Positions 46,821-56,910 of a DNA stretch of 64,000 nucleotides are shown one piece after another. A model generated the notes under the pieces. It saw nothing but the letters and a program-made list of their open reading frames with translations, ran no database searches and had not been told where the DNA came from. A program made the translations under genes and the position numbers. Within the stretch, counting starts at the first letter, position 1. Every line of letters begins with the position of its first letter. This DNA comes from Planctomycetota bacterium (GTDB taxonomy: Bacteria; Planctomycetota; Phycisphaerae; Phycisphaerales; SM1A02). The stretch is taken from positions 158,263 through 222,262 of the forward strand of contig JAQBZO010000001.1 in the NCBI GenBank assembly GCA_027622195.1, in the 5' to 3' direction.

Positions 46821-47738
46821 GTGTTGACCCTCTTGACGAACCTTGGCGGAATTTCGCTTCGATCGCCACTTATCGGCGCTGCTGGAACAGTTGGATACAC
46901 GAACGAACTCGCTGATGCGGGCGCACTCGATTCCCTTGGCGCAGTGACGAGCAAGAGCCTGACGCGACTTGAGCGTGTCGGGAACGCTGTTCCGCGGATC
47001 ATTCCATCGAAGGTCGGAATGCTCAACGCCATCGGACTCGCCAACATGGGGATCGATCGCTTTCTCGCAGAACGCGCCCAAGATGCGGGATCGATGCCGT
47101 GCCACCTCTTCGCATCGATTGCTGGACATTCGGTGGACGACTTTGTTTCAGTCGCCGAGCGAATTGATGCCGAGTCGACGATTCCACTGATCGAGGTCAA
47201 TGTCTCGTGTCCGAATACAAGTGATGGACGTCATTTTTCGGCTGATCCAGCCTCGCTCTCTGCCTTGCTCAAGGTTGTTCGAGCGAATGTGAAGCGCGCC
47301 AAACTATTCGCAAAGCTTCCGCCTGATTCCGATTCCGTTGCGCTCGCTGCCGCTGCAGTCGATGCTGGTGTCGATGGGTTGACACTCAGCAACACGATGC
47401 CTGCGATGGCGATCGAGGTGCATTCGCGTCGCGCTCGACTCTCGAATGGGCGAGGAGGGCTCAGCGGCCCAGCGATTCACCCCATCGTGGTGCGCGTGGT
47501 GCACGATGTGTATTCGCAGGTTTCGAAAGGACGCGTTCCCATCATCGGTCTTGGTGGCGTGATGAACGGTGAAGATGCCGCTGAACTCGTACTTGCCGGT
47601 GCGACGGCCATTGGACTCGGCACCGTCCTGCTCGCTGAGCCATCCGCTCCTCTGCGCATCGCCTCACAACTCAGAAGTTGGGTTCGTGAACAGGGATGCT
47701 CGAACATGAGCGAGTTGGTCGGTCAACTGAGGATGTGA
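46821..47738 (+). CDS. pyrD: Dihydroorotate dehydrogenase (class 1-like)
   Basis: GTG start; LTNLGGISLRSPLIGAAGTVGY, GAVTSKSLTRLERVGNAVPRI, LIEVNVSCPNTSDG, LFAKLPPDSD, GGLSGPAIHPIVVRVV, IIGLGGVMNGEDAAELVLAGATAIGLGT. Confidence 0.92.
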   Translation: MLTLLTNLGGISLRSPLIGAAGTVGYTNELADAGALDSLGAVTSKSLTRLERVGNAVPRIIPSKVGMLNAIGLANMGIDRFLAERAQDAGSMPCHLFASIAGHSVDDFVSVAERIDAESTIPLIEVNVSCPNTSDGRHFSADPASLSALLKVVRANVKRAKLFAKLPPDSDSVALAAAAVDAGVDGLTLSNTMPAMAIEVHSRRARLSNGRGGLSGPAIHPIVVRVVHDVYSQVSKGRVPIIGLGGVMNGEDAAELVLAGATAIGLGTVLLAEPSAPLRIASQLRSWVREQGCSNMSELVGQLRM

Positions 47739-48172
47739 TGGAACGCATTACTCGCCAAGAGCGGGAGCAATTCGATGCGATCCTCGATGAAGTGGTTCAA
47801 TCATTGCATCCCGATCTGCTGACGCTTCTCGAGCAAGCACCATTGATTGTCGATGACGCGCCTTCCGATGCGCTGCTTCGCGAACTTGGACTTGATCCCA
47901 CCGAAGATGATCTTTGTGGACTGCACACGGGCATCCCGCTCACCCAGCGTTCGATTGAATCATCGGGACAACCCGAAGATGTGATTCACATCTTTCGTCG
48001 AGGCATCATTGATGAGGCGGGGGGTTTTGAACCCTGGGAGGACGATGAGTCTCATGAGTCAGTGGGTGGATCAGAGGAGGTCCGCCACGAGATCACCATC
48101 ACGATCTTGCACGAAATCGGTCACCACTTCGGACTTGACGAAGAGGATCTCCTCAAACTCGGTTACGGCTGA
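47738..48172 (+). CDS. Zincin-like metallopeptidase family protein (PF06262/DUF1025-like)
   Basis: HEITITILHEIGHHFGLDEEDLLKLGYG (HExxHHFG); start overlaps the pyrD stop. Confidence 0.85.
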   Translation: MERITRQEREQFDAILDEVVQSLHPDLLTLLEQAPLIVDDAPSDALLRELGLDPTEDDLCGLHTGIPLTQRSIESSGQPEDVIHIFRRGIIDEAGGFEPWEDDESHESVGGSEEVRHEITITILHEIGHHFGLDEEDLLKLGYG

Positions 48173-48182
48173 AACAGCCCAA

Positions 48183-48944
48183 TCACGAAGCAGTCGCGGT
48201 GGCGAGTGTTCCAGCGATGTACAGGATGCGTCGGCACGAGGTGCACTGCGCGATGGCATTGGGATTGGAAGCGACCGCCGCGTAGATCGATGACGGGAGT
48301 TCAATGTGGCACTCGCCGCACGCATACTCGCGCCTCTTGACATCGATTTCGATGACCTCAGCCATGGCCTCGCCATCGGTCGCCTCTGAGAGTGCATTGA
48401 ATCGTGCCAGTTCAGCCTCGGGCACATGCGCCGCCGCTTCAGCGCGCTTGCGTTCGAGTTCGCTCAATCGGTCGCCGATATCGGTCGCTCGCGCAGCAAG
48501 TTCGACCTCTGCCGTTTCAGTCCGCGCATGGCGATCGGTCTGAGTGGCTTGCGCGGTAACACGCTCGGTCTCGAGTTGGTCTGCCTTCATCAGTAGTCCA
48601 AGGGCCTGATCATCGAGTTCGCTCCGCTTGTCTTGGAGCAACTTCATCTCAGAGAGAAGTGCCTCGTACTGGCGCATGTTGGTGCTGAGATTCAGTTCAC
48701 CGCGATGCTTGTCAATTCTGTCTTGGATGGAACGACTCTCGACGTCGATCCCCGATGCCGTTGCGCGCAATTGATTGACCTGCAACTTCAGTTCGCGTGT
48801 GCGCACATCAGCATTGATCTCGGCGGTCTTCGCCGCGCGCAGCGTTTGCTCGGCAGAGGTGAGACGAACGCGAAGAGCACGGACCAAGCGGTCCGCTTGA
48901 TACAGATTGATCAGATTCTGGGCAAGCGACATCAAGTACCTCAT
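48183..48944 (-). CDS. Coiled-coil protein with C-terminal C4 zinc ribbon
   Basis: Long helical region and CGECHIELPSSIYAAVASNPNAIAQCTSCRRILYI. Confidence 0.85.
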   Translation of the reverse strand: MRYLMSLAQNLINLYQADRLVRALRVRLTSAEQTLRAAKTAEINADVRTRELKLQVNQLRATASGIDVESRSIQDRIDKHRGELNLSTNMRQYEALLSEMKLLQDKRSELDDQALGLLMKADQLETERVTAQATQTDRHARTETAEVELAARATDIGDRLSELERKRAEAAAHVPEAELARFNALSEATDGEAMAEVIEIDVKRREYACGECHIELPSSIYAAVASNPNAIAQCTSCRRILYIAGTLATATAS

Positions 48945-48999
48945 CCTATCAGAATCGCCGAGTCAAAAAACTGCAGAGTTTCTGCGGAAAGATGCCCGA

Positions 49000-49851
49000 T
49001 TATCGCTGTATCCCGAAGAGTGCGAGCGCGCAAGGTCCTGTGTAGATGAGTGAATCCACCGCATCGAGAACGCCGCCCATTCCCGGAAGCAATCGCCCAG
49101 AATCTTTGACGCCAGCCGATCGTTTGAGCAGACTTTCAGTGAGGTCGCCCATCGTGGCGATGACCGCAGTCAGCAATCCGAAGGCGGCACATCGCGACAA
49201 TGTGTCGAGCACATGGGTCGACGGAAGGACGCCGAGGCGAGTGGCAATCCATGTGCTGATTGCGCCGAACAGAAATCCCCCCGCGAGACCTTCCCATGTT
49301 TTTCCAGGACTGAGCCAATGGATCAGTTTGTGCCGCCCGAATGATCGTCCAATGAAGTACGCACCAATGTCCGTCGACTTCACCACAAGGATCAGCGCGG
49401 CGACCGCGAAGCCGCCGTGCTCTTGAACAAGAATGATCCAACAACCGAGCGGGATTCCGACGATCACGAGTCCGATGATCGATCCACGCAGCGGAGCGGA
49501 AGCTCTCACCCAGCCATGTGCATTGGAACTGAAGACGAGTCCAATAACGGATGCGACCGTTGGCGCAATGAGCAATCCGAGGGGGTGTCCGCAAGCGAAT
49601 GCAGCCATCCCCGCGAGGCCTGCGAGAGCGCCGAGGCGCGATGCGATGCGAGTGGATTCATCATCGCTCGAACAAAGTACAGCGATCTCATGCCCCGCCA
49701 TGGTGCAGAGCACAATCCCCAGAATCCACCACAGTGGCGCTGAAATGGTCCATCCTGCCAGAGAGACTGATGTCCACATCGCATGAATAACTGCGAGAAG
49801 GATCAGAAAAACGATCAGCAGCGATCCTGTGAAAAGTCGTTGTCGCAGCAT
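49000..49851 (-). CDS. cdsA: Phosphatidate cytidylyltransferase
   Basis: Polytopic; KSTDIGAYFIGRSFGRHKLIHWLSPGKTWEGLAGG and GDLTESLLKRSAGVKDSGRLLPGMGGVLDAVDSLIYTGP signature. Confidence 0.95.
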   Translation of the reverse strand: MLRQRLFTGSLLIVFLILLAVIHAMWTSVSLAGWTISAPLWWILGIVLCTMAGHEIAVLCSSDDESTRIASRLGALAGLAGMAAFACGHPLGLLIAPTVASVIGLVFSSNAHGWVRASAPLRGSIIGLVIVGIPLGCWIILVQEHGGFAVAALILVVKSTDIGAYFIGRSFGRHKLIHWLSPGKTWEGLAGGFLFGAISTWIATRLGVLPSTHVLDTLSRCAAFGLLTAVIATMGDLTESLLKRSAGVKDSGRLLPGMGGVLDAVDSLIYTGPCALALFGIQR

Positions 49852-49911
49852 TCCGTGTCGGAGTGTAACTCGCGTGAGCAAAATGGGGGAATGGAGTGCT
49901 ACGCTTGCTCT

Positions 49912-51198
49912 ATGACAACTTCTCGAAGGACATTCATCGCCGCCGCTTCAGCCGTGTCCGCCGCAGGAATTGTGGCTCCTTTTGCCATCGGAGGAACGAG
50001 GGCGCAGTCTGCCACGAGAACGATCAACATCGGTCTCGTTGGATGCGGCGGCCGTGGAGCAGGATCCGCGAACGACTCTCTCACTGCAAACCCGAATGTG
50101 CGACTTGTGGCGATGGCCGACATCACGAGCGACAAGGCGAAGTCGGCGAGAGACGAACTCAAGAAGGTCTACGGAGATCGGATCGATGTTCCTGAGAGTC
50201 GCATCTTTGAAGGTTTGGATGGATACAAGGAAGTCATCGCTCTCGCGGATGTCGACATCGTGATGTTTGCCACGAGTCCTGGGTTCCGACCTCGCCACAT
50301 TCAGGCGGCGGTCGATGCGAAAAAGCATGTCTTCGCTGAGAAGCCCACCTGTACCGACCCAGTCGGATACCGCATCTGCTGCGATGCGAATGACAAAGCG
50401 AAGGCGCAGGGGACGGCGATTGTCACGGGCACACAGTATCGTCGCCAAAGTTCATTTGTCCAAGGGATCGCGCGCATTCGCGAAGGCATGATCGGTGATG
50501 TGTTGAGTATGACGGCGCGCTACTGCAGTGGACCTGTTTGGTATCGCGGACGCGAAGGCGGCATGTCCGACGCGCAGTATCAGATCTTCAATTGGATGCA
50601 TTTCGTTTGGCTCTCTGGCGATCAACCCGCAGAACAAGCGGTCCACAATCTTGACGTGGTGCACTGGGTCATGGGTGGACCTCCAGAGACATGCTTTGCC
50701 TCAGGTGGGCGATTCACGAAGCCAGAGGACAGCGAAATGTGGGATTCATGCAGCGCGACACTCGCGTGGTCTGACGGGCGATTCTGTGACTTCAAATCCC
50801 GCCAACTTCCACAATCTGCGTCCGACCATGACAATGTCGTGTACGGCAGCAAGGGCACTGCCTTCCTGCGCGCCTTCAATAGTGGAACGCAAATCTTTGA
50901 TCGATCGGGCAAGGAACTCTTCTCGGTCAAGGGTGACATTGGAGCCGCCTACCAACAAGAGCACAAGGATCTCGTGAACTCGATCATCGCAGGCAAACCC
51001 ATCGTGGAGCTTCGCCAGACTGCCGAGAGTTCGTTGATGGCGATCATGGCTCGAGAGGCTGGATACAGCGGGCAAAAACTCAACTGGGACTGGATCGCGA
51101 ATCAATCCAAGTTGAATCTCTTTCCGCAAGAACTCGACCTTGCGGGATCACTGCCCACCCCGTTCGTTCGTGTGCCTGGAACTTACGAACTGGTGTGA
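49912..51198 (+). CDS. Gfo/Idh/MocA-family oxidoreductase with Tat-type signal
   Basis: MTTSRRTFIAAASAVSAAGIVAPFAIGG; NIGLVGCGGRGAGSANDSL; VFAEKPTCTDPVGYRICCDANDKAKAQGTAIVTGTQYRRQ. Confidence 0.92.
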   Translation: MTTSRRTFIAAASAVSAAGIVAPFAIGGTRAQSATRTINIGLVGCGGRGAGSANDSLTANPNVRLVAMADITSDKAKSARDELKKVYGDRIDVPESRIFEGLDGYKEVIALADVDIVMFATSPGFRPRHIQAAVDAKKHVFAEKPTCTDPVGYRICCDANDKAKAQGTAIVTGTQYRRQSSFVQGIARIREGMIGDVLSMTARYCSGPVWYRGREGGMSDAQYQIFNWMHFVWLSGDQPAEQAVHNLDVVHWVMGGPPETCFASGGRFTKPEDSEMWDSCSATLAWSDGRFCDFKSRQLPQSASDHDNVVYGSKGTAFLRAFNSGTQIFDRSGKELFSVKGDIGAAYQQEHKDLVNSIIAGKPIVELRQTAESSLMAIMAREAGYSGQKLNWDWIANQSKLNLFPQELDLAGSLPTPFVRVPGTYELV

Positions 51199-52058
51199 TT
51201 GCTTGTTTTTCGTGCGACGAGTGTGGCGACTTGCAATCCGTACAGGATGCAGAGCCACATCATGTAAATCCACAGCATGAAGAGCGTCAACGCGCCGGCG
51301 GATCCGTAAACAATGCTTGCAGAACCGAGCGAGATGATGGCCTTTCCGAAGGCTCCTTGAACACAGAGGACAAGCACTCCGGCGACGACTCCTCCCACGA
51401 TGTTCGCGCGCAGCGGAAGAGGCACAGTGGGAAGCACGCTGTAGCAACCCACCAGCAGCGCCCACGCGATGAAGAAGTTCCAGAGTTCACGCACGACGGC
51501 ACTCCCGCCCGTGAGGGACTCGATCACAGTCCACGCCATCGCACCCATCAAGAGTCCTGCCGCGGCAATGAGAGGACCCGCGGTCAATGCGAGCCAATAC
51601 GCCGAAATGCTGCGGAAAATACCCCGTGATGCGCGTCGACCGGTAATGTCGTCGAACGAATGTTCAATTTGGGTGGCGAGCGCGTAGCCGCTGTAGAGCA
51701 GCAGCACAATCCCGAGCCATGTCATTGCGGTGAGATCGGTGTCAATGGTTCTCGAGACAAGATCGAGAATCCAAAGTCCCAAAGTGTCATGAGGCATCGA
51801 GGGATCTGGAGAGGAGATCTGAATCGCATCGACTCCAAGGACGTACAACCCATCCGATGCCATCGTGAGAATGCGTTCGCGTCCGAGAAAGGCGCGCGCG
51901 GTGACCGCTCCAAGAATCAAGAGTGGCGGAAGACTAAAGAGGGTTCGGTACGTGAGCGCCGCCGCCATCGTCGGCGCACGATTCGACGCCATATGGTCAA
52001 TGGCAATGCGAGCGAGCACGAGTGGACGACGAACATGGAACCACCGCTTGAGAGGCAT
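51183..52058 (-). CDS. YihY/BrkB-family membrane protein
   Basis: Polytopic; DHMASNRAPTMAAALTYRTLFSLPPLLIL, IVGGVVAGVLVLCVQGAFGKAIIS, YGSAGALTLFMLWIYMMWLCILYG. Confidence 0.85.
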   Translation of the reverse strand: MPLKRWFHVRRPLVLARIAIDHMASNRAPTMAAALTYRTLFSLPPLLILGAVTARAFLGRERILTMASDGLYVLGVDAIQISSPDPSMPHDTLGLWILDLVSRTIDTDLTAMTWLGIVLLLYSGYALATQIEHSFDDITGRRASRGIFRSISAYWLALTAGPLIAAAGLLMGAMAWTVIESLTGGSAVVRELWNFFIAWALLVGCYSVLPTVPLPLRANIVGGVVAGVLVLCVQGAFGKAIISLGSASIVYGSAGALTLFMLWIYMMWLCILYGLQVATLVARKTSNHTSS

Positions 52059-52069
52059 AGGCGCGCAGA

Positions 52070-53497
52070 CTAGGCGATGATCTGATTCGCGACTTTTCCG
52101 TAGACCTCTGTCAATCGGAAGTCTCGACCTGCATAGTTGTAGGTCAGACGTTCGTGATCGAGTCCAAGCAAGTGCAAGATGGTCGCGTGCCAATCATGGA
52201 TATGCATCTTGTCGTTGACTGCTTCCACTCCGTAATCATCGGTTTCGCCGTAGGAGAATCCGCCGCGCACGCCTCCGCCCGCGGCCCACATTGTGAACCC
52301 CTTGTTGTTGTGATCGCGCCCGTCGGTGCCTTGGGCATAGGGAGTTCGTCCGAATTCTCCGCCCCAGAGCACAAGTGTGTCCTTGAGCATGCCGCGTTGT
52401 TTGAGATCAGTCAAAAGTGCGGCGATGGGCTGATCGATGGATTGGCATTTTGTATCGAGTTCTGCCTTCAGGTTGCGATGGGTGTCGAATCCACCGACCG
52501 AGATCTCAACGAAGCGAACGCCTGCTTCAGAGAGTCTTCGCGCGAGGAGGCACTGTCGTCCAAACGAGTCGGTCGCCGCTGTGCCGATGCCATACATCGC
52601 AAGAGTCTTCGCATTCTCTCCCGCGAAGTCGAGTAGTTCTGGAACTTCTGCTTGCATCCTGAATGCGAGTTCGTACGACTCGATCACACCATCCACATTC
52701 GTGTCTCCGCGCGCGCGACGATCGCGTTCTTTGTTGAGCGCTTGGACAAGATCCAGTTGCTCGCGCTGTCCAGCGGTCGTGTAGACGCTGTTCTCAATGT
52801 TGGCAACGGCTTCAGACTGAGAATCCGTGCGACCTCGTTGTTGCCCTTGTCCTCGCCGATTATTGCCTCCGCGCATCCGCATCGGTGAACCTTGGTAGTA
52901 CGCAGGAAGAAATGCGCTTCCATATCCCTGCGCGCTGCGAGCAGGATTGAGTGTGACGAATCCAGGCAAGTTCTCGTTGGTCGTGCCGAGTCCATAGAGC
53001 GTCCATGCGCCAAGACTTGGTCTCACGAATTGAAAACTTCCGGTGTGCATTTGAAGGGCGGCCTGCGCGTGCGCTGGAACGCCCGTATGCATCCCTCGAA
53101 GCAAGCACAGTTCATCAGCTTGTTTCGCGACCTCTGGGAAAAGATCGCTGATCCAGAGTCCGCTCTTGCCGTGTTGTCGAAACTTCCAGGGACTCGCGAG
53201 CAGTTTTGCGCCCGATCGGAATCCAGACGAAAGACTCTTGCCGTTGTCGGCGATCAATTGAGGTTTGTAGTCAAAGGTGTCGACATGGCTTGGTCCTCCA
53301 TCCATGCAGAGGAAGATCACGCGCTTCGCAGATCCCGCAAAGTGACCCGCCTTCGGAGCCAACGGCGATGTCGTTGATTGTTGCGCCGAAGTACGCGCGG
53401 CGAGCCCTGCAAAGGCGAGGTAACCAAATCCTGCCGACAAAGTGCGAAGCATGTCGCGGCGATTGTGGACGATGAGTCGATTGTTGCAGCAGTCCAT
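52070..53497 (-). CDS. DUF1501 domain-containing protein
   Basis: AKRVIFLCMDGGPSHVDTFDYKPQL, GGFDTHRNLKAELDTKCQSIDQPIAALLTDLKQRGMLKDTLVLWGGEFGRTPYAQGTDGRDHNNKGFTMWAAGGGVRGG. Confidence 0.95.
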   Translation of the reverse strand: MDCCNNRLIVHNRRDMLRTLSAGFGYLAFAGLAARTSAQQSTTSPLAPKAGHFAGSAKRVIFLCMDGGPSHVDTFDYKPQLIADNGKSLSSGFRSGAKLLASPWKFRQHGKSGLWISDLFPEVAKQADELCLLRGMHTGVPAHAQAALQMHTGSFQFVRPSLGAWTLYGLGTTNENLPGFVTLNPARSAQGYGSAFLPAYYQGSPMRMRGGNNRRGQGQQRGRTDSQSEAVANIENSVYTTAGQREQLDLVQALNKERDRRARGDTNVDGVIESYELAFRMQAEVPELLDFAGENAKTLAMYGIGTAATDSFGRQCLLARRLSEAGVRFVEISVGGFDTHRNLKAELDTKCQSIDQPIAALLTDLKQRGMLKDTLVLWGGEFGRTPYAQGTDGRDHNNKGFTMWAAGGGVRGGFSYGETDDYGVEAVNDKMHIHDWHATILHLLGLDHERLTYNYAGRDFRLTEVYGKVANQIIA

Positions 53498-53518
53498 GGT
53501 GTGTCCTGTGAATGAAAC

Positions 53519-56017
53519 TCAGTCCAGTGTTCGGAACTCAGCGGTGAGATAGAGGCTTTGACAGAAGGCAGTCCAAGCCCTTTCCCGAATAGGGGAATTG
53601 GATTGACTCGCACTCTCGGCCTTCGAGAAGTCGTCGAAGAACTTGCGCGACGCACCCCGTTCACTCGATGTTGGATCCCGCCCGAATGCAAGTTGGAATG
53701 CGTACTCAATTCGCTCAAGGTCCTTCAGATCCATTGCCATGAGCCGATCGGCGAACGCCTCGGCGGACGCGATCACTTGCGCATCATTCATGAGAAAGAG
53801 TGCCTGCGATGCAACGGTTGTCTCTGCACGGTCGCCACACGGGAGTGATGGATCGCAAAAGTCAAACACTTCGAGCATCTCTGGAACCACATCGCGCAGG
53901 ATGGGCATGTACACACTGCGATAGGGGACGGTCGAATCGATGAGGCGCGTCATCACACCGCCGTTGCGAATCGGTCCCTCAAGCGACTGCGCCTGACTTC
54001 CATCGGGACGGGATCGGCTCAATTCTCCGCTCGCCATCAACATCGCATCGCGGATCGCCTCGCCCTCGAGTCGACGCTGTGGCATCCGCCAAAGCCAGAG
54101 CGCATCGGGATCCATCTTCATCGAACGACTCTCTGTTTTGCTCGACAAACGATAAGTGTGGCTCAAGGTGATTTCACGGATCAGCGACTTGACGGACCAA
54201 CCGCGCTCAATGAACGAGAGGGCGAGTGAGTCCAGCAACTCTGGATGGGTCGGTGTCATGCCAGTCACGCCAAAGTTGTCGGGAGTGGAGACGAGTCCCT
54301 TGCCGAAGAGGTGACCCCACACGCGATTGACCGCGACGCGCGCTGTCAGAGGATTCATTGGATCCGTAATCCACTGCGCGAGTTCTTTCCGTCCAGATCC
54401 GGTTCGAATCGTGGGGACCCAATCACCTTCGAGCACTTGTGGGAAGCCGCGCACCACCGTCTCGCCAGCCTGGTTGACCTCACCCCGTTTAAGGATCGGT
54501 GCGTTGCGTCCAGATCCCTCGAGGACTCCCATCGCGACCAGATTCGCATCGGTGGGATTGCCCGCATCATCGAATCGCGCTCTCGCTGATTCCAGTGATC
54601 CGAGAAACTGCCGTTGATTCCGAAGATTGCCTCGATCGACCTCTCCCTTTTCGGCGCGCACCTCGAGTGCTGCCAGTTGCTCGGCAAACCTCGTGATCGT
54701 CACATCGGCCATTTGGATTTGATCTGGGGACAACTTCGCGCCATTCGCTGCAGTCCCTACTGGAAGATTGATGTACTCACTCGGAAAATTATTGCCAGCA
54801 GATTGCTCGGTGCCATAGCAAATCTTGGAGCTGAGGAAAATGCCCGCGAGTGCGTAATAGTCGCGCTGTGGAATCGGATCAAACTTGTGATCATGGCATC
54901 GAGCGCAGGCGATCGTCAGTCCGAGCATCGATTGTCCAACCGCATCGATTTGTTCATCAATCGTGTCGGCAGTGAACTGAGATCTTCCGCGTGTGTTGTG
55001 TCCCTTCGCGCCAACGGCGAGGAATCCAGTGGCGATGAGGTGCTCTGTGCGCTCATTCAAATCCTTCGAGGGGATGAGATCCCCAGCGAGTTGTTCTCGA
55101 AGAAACTGGTTGTACGGTTTGTCGTTATTGAAGGCATCGATCACATAGTTTCGATACCGCCACGCATACGGGTAGGCGATATTCACCTCTTTGCCGCTCG
55201 ATTCGGCGAATCGCGCGACATCAAGCCAGTGTCGTCCCCACCGTTCTCCGAATGCCGAAGAGGCGAGGAGTCGATCAACGACTCGGTCGAATGCCGTCGG
55301 AGATCGATCTCGCGTGAACGCGATCACTTCCTCGGGCGTCGGAGGAAGTCCAATCAAATCGAAAGTAACGCGACGAAGCCAAACAGATTTCTCTGCATCG
55401 GCGACAGGCGCGACACCATTCTCGACCATTCCTTCGAAGACAAAACGGTCGATGTCGCACCAACTCCATCCTTCATCTTGAACCGCCGGAGTGGGGTGCG
55501 ACTTCATGGGAATGAGAGACCAATGCTGACGCGCCTTCTCCCAGTCCACGAATCCATCGTCGCGAATGTTGGGGGCATCAGCGACATCGACGACTGAACC
55601 ACTTGAGCCCATCATGGGTTCCATCGCCGCGCCCATCATCTCGCCTTCAGCCGAGGGATACGGCGCGCCCATCTCGACCCATTTCTCAAAGTCCTTGATG
55701 ATCGTGCCGCTGAGAGGACCACTTGGTGGCATTTGGTAGTCGGGATCCTGGTACTTCAGCGCGCGAATGAGAAGACTCTCCTTCGGCTTACCCAAGATGA
55801 CGATGGGTCCTGATGCTCCGCCCTCGAGCATCAACTCGCGCGTGTCGAGTCGAAGCCCACCGCGCACTTTTCCATCAGCGCTATGACACTTGAAGCACGA
55901 TCTTGCAAGGACAGGCTTGATCTTCTCTTCGAAGAACTTCAACCCCTCGGCATCGGGCACCTTTGCCGACTGTGCGAGCGCGATCGAAAGGAGGCAAAGT
56001 GCAATGTCCATCATCAC
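53519..56017 (-). CDS. PSD1 / DUF1549 / DUF1553 domain protein with planctomycete cytochrome c-type motif
   Basis: FFEEKIKPVLARSCFKCHSADGKVRGGLRLDTRE; VFEGMVENGVAPVADAEKSVWLRRVTFDLIGLPPTPEEV; ARVAVNRVWGHLFGKGLVSTPDNFGVTG. Confidence 0.95.
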   Translation of the reverse strand: MMMDIALCLLSIALAQSAKVPDAEGLKFFEEKIKPVLARSCFKCHSADGKVRGGLRLDTRELMLEGGASGPIVILGKPKESLLIRALKYQDPDYQMPPSGPLSGTIIKDFEKWVEMGAPYPSAEGEMMGAAMEPMMGSSGSVVDVADAPNIRDDGFVDWEKARQHWSLIPMKSHPTPAVQDEGWSWCDIDRFVFEGMVENGVAPVADAEKSVWLRRVTFDLIGLPPTPEEVIAFTRDRSPTAFDRVVDRLLASSAFGERWGRHWLDVARFAESSGKEVNIAYPYAWRYRNYVIDAFNNDKPYNQFLREQLAGDLIPSKDLNERTEHLIATGFLAVGAKGHNTRGRSQFTADTIDEQIDAVGQSMLGLTIACARCHDHKFDPIPQRDYYALAGIFLSSKICYGTEQSAGNNFPSEYINLPVGTAANGAKLSPDQIQMADVTITRFAEQLAALEVRAEKGEVDRGNLRNQRQFLGSLESARARFDDAGNPTDANLVAMGVLEGSGRNAPILKRGEVNQAGETVVRGFPQVLEGDWVPTIRTGSGRKELAQWITDPMNPLTARVAVNRVWGHLFGKGLVSTPDNFGVTGMTPTHPELLDSLALSFIERGWSVKSLIREITLSHTYRLSSKTESRSMKMDPDALWLWRMPQRRLEGEAIRDAMLMASGELSRSRPDGSQAQSLEGPIRNGGVMTRLIDSTVPYRSVYMPILRDVVPEMLEVFDFCDPSLPCGDRAETTVASQALFLMNDAQVIASAEAFADRLMAMDLKDLERIEYAFQLAFGRDPTSSERGASRKFFDDFSKAESASQSNSPIRERAWTAFCQSLYLTAEFRTLD

Positions 56018-56081
56018 TCAGGTATTGTCCATTGATCTGCGCCGTTGGGACAGTGCGGATTCACCAATTTCCAAGAATCAT

Positions 56082-56696
56082 TCAGGATTCTGCGGGGACG
56101 AGCGGTGCCGTTGTCCACCCAAGGTCAACAAAAAGTTGATAGCAGGTCGGGTTATCGGGAAGGGAGATATGGAATCCCGCCTCGATGAAAACGATGATCG
56201 CGTTCGACAGCATCAAGAGGGCGACGAGTCCAACGCAGCACTTGGATGCCCATCCAAACTCGACCGCATGTGGATTGAATCGCTTGGTCCAAGCGAGGTT
56301 GACCCCGCTGACTGCGGCGACGACTCCGAAGACGATCAAAGCCCATGTATAAAGGTGCAGTCCGAATGCTGGACTGCCGTACCCGGGATCGCCGGGAGCG
56401 ATGTGCAGGGCGATCTGGCGAAGCGCGATGATCGATCCGATGACGGCTCCGAGTACGCTCATTCCATATCCCGCCGAGTAGGAGTGAAACTCGATGGGTC
56501 CCTGTCGCGAGGCAAGCAAGATCGAAGCAGAACCAAGAATGGTCAGCAGCATCGCCATGCGTTGAAGGATGCACAGGGGACACGGAAACTCACCCTCAGC
56601 GAACTGGATGTAGTACGCGCCGAGCAACACGCTGCTGACGGTCAAGATGTTGAAGTGGCATGTCCAGTATCCGAATAGTTGGAGGAACCGACTCAT
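56082..56696 (-). CDS. DsbB-family disulfide bond formation protein
   Basis: Polytopic, AEGEFPCPLCILQRMAM (CxxC and QR motif), second Cys pair region. Confidence 0.85.
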   Translation of the reverse strand: MSRFLQLFGYWTCHFNILTVSSVLLGAYYIQFAEGEFPCPLCILQRMAMLLTILGSASILLASRQGPIEFHSYSAGYGMSVLGAVIGSIIALRQIALHIAPGDPGYGSPAFGLHLYTWALIVFGVVAAVSGVNLAWTKRFNPHAVEFGWASKCCVGLVALLMLSNAIIVFIEAGFHISLPDNPTCYQLFVDLGWTTAPLVPAES

Positions 56697-56700
56697 GTTT

Positions 56701-56880
56701 CTACAGGCTGATGTTGAGCGCGTCCGTGGCGTGGTGTTTGAAGAGCAGGATCACGCCAATCAATGCGATGAAGAATGCGAACTTGGCGGCGAGTCTTCGT
56801 CCACGCCAGAAAAGGCCAAGGCAGACGAGCATTGAAAGAAAGATGGCGGCATCAACCATACGGAGAGTGTAGGACACCAT
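56701..56880 (-). CDS. Small membrane protein next to dsbB (DUF5993-like)
   Basis: MVSYTLRMVDAAIFLSMLVCLGLFWRGRRLAAKFAFFIALIGVILLFKHHATDALNISL; 4 bp upstream of dsbB; HHATDxLxxxx tail. Confidence 0.6.
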   Translation of the reverse strand: MVSYTLRMVDAAIFLSMLVCLGLFWRGRRLAAKFAFFIALIGVILLFKHHATDALNISL

Positions 56881-56910
56881 GATCCTTCTCGGTGTGTATA
56901 AGATGACCCC

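Noticed and set aside
54408-54424. tRNA T-arm-like ggttcgaatcg
   Set aside because: Lies inside the PSD1/DUF1553 coding sequence, with no cloverleaf partner arms.
54614-55597. 327 aa plus-strand ORF
   Set aside because: Antisense to the PSD1/DUF1553 gene.
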